Shown: one piece after another, positions 13,545 to 14,178 of the stretch | Numbering within the stretch: position 1 is the stretch's first letter | Layout: each line of letters opens with the position of its first letter | Assembly: GCA_022361535.1 (NCBI GenBank) | Contig: JAKSAU010000677.1 | Span: 1 to 14,178, forward strand | From: Desulfobacterales bacterium | Lineage (GTDB): Bacteria > Desulfobacterota > Desulfobacteria > Desulfobacterales > Desulfobacteraceae | Reading direction: 5' to 3' | DNA: 14,178 nucleotides | Program-made: the position numbers and the translations under genes | Notes under the pieces: generated by a model | The model's database searches: none | Told to the model about the DNA's origin: nothing | The model's input: the letters and a program-made list of their open reading frames with translations, nothing else

Positions 13545-14178
13545 AAGATGAGGTCCATATTGCTGACGGCATCCAACTGAACCTGTCCATTCAAGGGTAT
13601 GATGTGACCGTGGCACCGGACGGCATTGAAGGACTGGAAACATGGCGGACCTGGAATCCGGATCTCATTGTTTTAGATATTATGCTTCCCATGATTGACG
13701 GATTTTCCATTTTAAAGACCATCCGCCAGGAAGACGAGAAGATTCCGGTATTGATTTTATCAGCCAGGGGAGATACCTCCGACAAGGTTAAGGGGCTCAA
13801 ATACGGGGTGGACGATTATCTGTCAAAACCCTTTGATCTTGAAGAATTTTTACTTCGGGTGGCACGCCTTTTAAAGCGAAAAGACTGGAATGAACCCGCA
13901 GATAAAAAGAAAAAAGGCAGCCATACCCTTTTTCAGGGAGATGAGTATTCTTTTGGTGATAACCACATTGATTTTATTACCTTTAAAGCCAATTGCGCAG
14001 CCGGTGAGATTATCCTGACCGAACAGGAAGTGACCCTGCTTCGTATTTTTATTGCCCATAAAGGAAAACCTTTGTCCCGGGAGATGCTCCTAAATGCAGG
14101 CTGGGGCTATTCCAGAGACACCTCTACCCGTACAGTGGATAATTTTATTGTCCGGTTCCGAAAGTATTTTGAACTCAA
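13508..14178 (+). CDS. OmpR/PhoB-family response regulator (partial, 3' end beyond window)
   Basis: DNA-binding response regulator, 223 residues visible, frame open to the right edge. The receiver domain (about 7-122) has Glu13/Asp14, phosphoacceptor Asp57, Ser85 and Lys107. After a lysine-rich linker (about 126-137) comes a winged-helix trans_reg_C domain (about 145 onward: LTEQEVTLLRIF, then LSREMLLNAGWG and TRTVDNFIVRFRKYF). The domain is nearly complete; probably only a short C-terminal part is missing. GGGAG lies about 8 nt before ATG 13508, within the end of the kinase gene. It is the probable DNA-binding output of the operon and cognate partner of the membrane kinase; target genes are unknown. 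Confidence 0.92.
   Translation, partial: MEAAEKKRILVIEDEVHIADGIQLNLSIQGYDVTVAPDGIEGLETWRTWNPDLIVLDIMLPMIDGFSILKTIRQEDEKIPVLILSARGDTSDKVKGLKYGVDDYLSKPFDLEEFLLRVARLLKRKDWNEPADKKKKGSHTLFQGDEYSFGDNHIDFITFKANCAAGEIILTEQEVTLLRIFIAHKGKPLSREMLLNAGWGYSRDTSTRTVDNFIVRFRKYFEL

Noticed and set aside
1..14178. CRISPR array, transposon, toxin-antitoxin or phage genes
   Set aside because: No regularly spaced repeats, transposase or integrase motifs, or TA-like gene pairs were found on either strand.

Overview
The window looks like part of a chromosome from a sulfate-reducing bacterium of the Desulfobacterota, probably Desulfobacteraceae-like. The reasons are an rnf operon preceded by a tetrahaem c3-like cytochrome, moderate G+C, and an abundance of multidomain histidine kinases. 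The genus is inference; no rRNA or other taxonomic marker is present.

Positions 1-6100 (minus strand) carry an Rnf electron-transfer operon. Its transcriptional order is rseC, tetrahaem cytochrome c, rnfC, rnfD, rnfG, rnfE, rnfA, rnfB. A strong hairpin terminator or attenuator separates the cytochrome from rnfC. This Rnf appears modified in three subunits. RnfB continues past its ferredoxin domains into a GltD-like module (Cys-rich region, then an FAD-type GxGxxG fingerprint) and runs off the left edge. RnfC keeps both 4Fe-4S motifs but seems to have lost the glycine-rich FMN/NADH loop. RnfD seems to lack the threonine that normally carries covalent FMN, while RnfG keeps its threonine. I infer that the NAD(P)H or other soluble-donor site has moved from RnfC to the RnfB extension, and that the periplasmic side couples to the cytochrome.

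Positions 6100-8800 are a set of short transcription units. They are a lysine-free, Gln/Ala/Glu-rich small protein (minus), tRNA-Asn(GUU) with a near-consensus promoter and terminator (plus), a DUF2325 coiled-coil protein (plus), and a small Cys-rich hypothetical with a GTG start (minus). Several have well-formed sigma70-type promoters. The longest stretch without a protein gene (about 6494-6951) holds the divergent promoters, the tRNA, its terminator and the next promoter.

Positions 8820-14178 (plus) are a five-gene signalling operon with very tight spacing. The genes encode REC-PAS-HisKA-HATPase-REC, a lone REC, REC-HisKA-HATPase, a two-TM membrane histidine kinase, and an OmpR/PhoB-type regulator cut by the right edge. 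The first and third genes have closely related N-terminal REC domains, which suggests duplication. The layout implies a branched phosphorelay linking soluble REC-kinases to a membrane sensor/regulator pair. The signal and targets cannot be read from the sequence.
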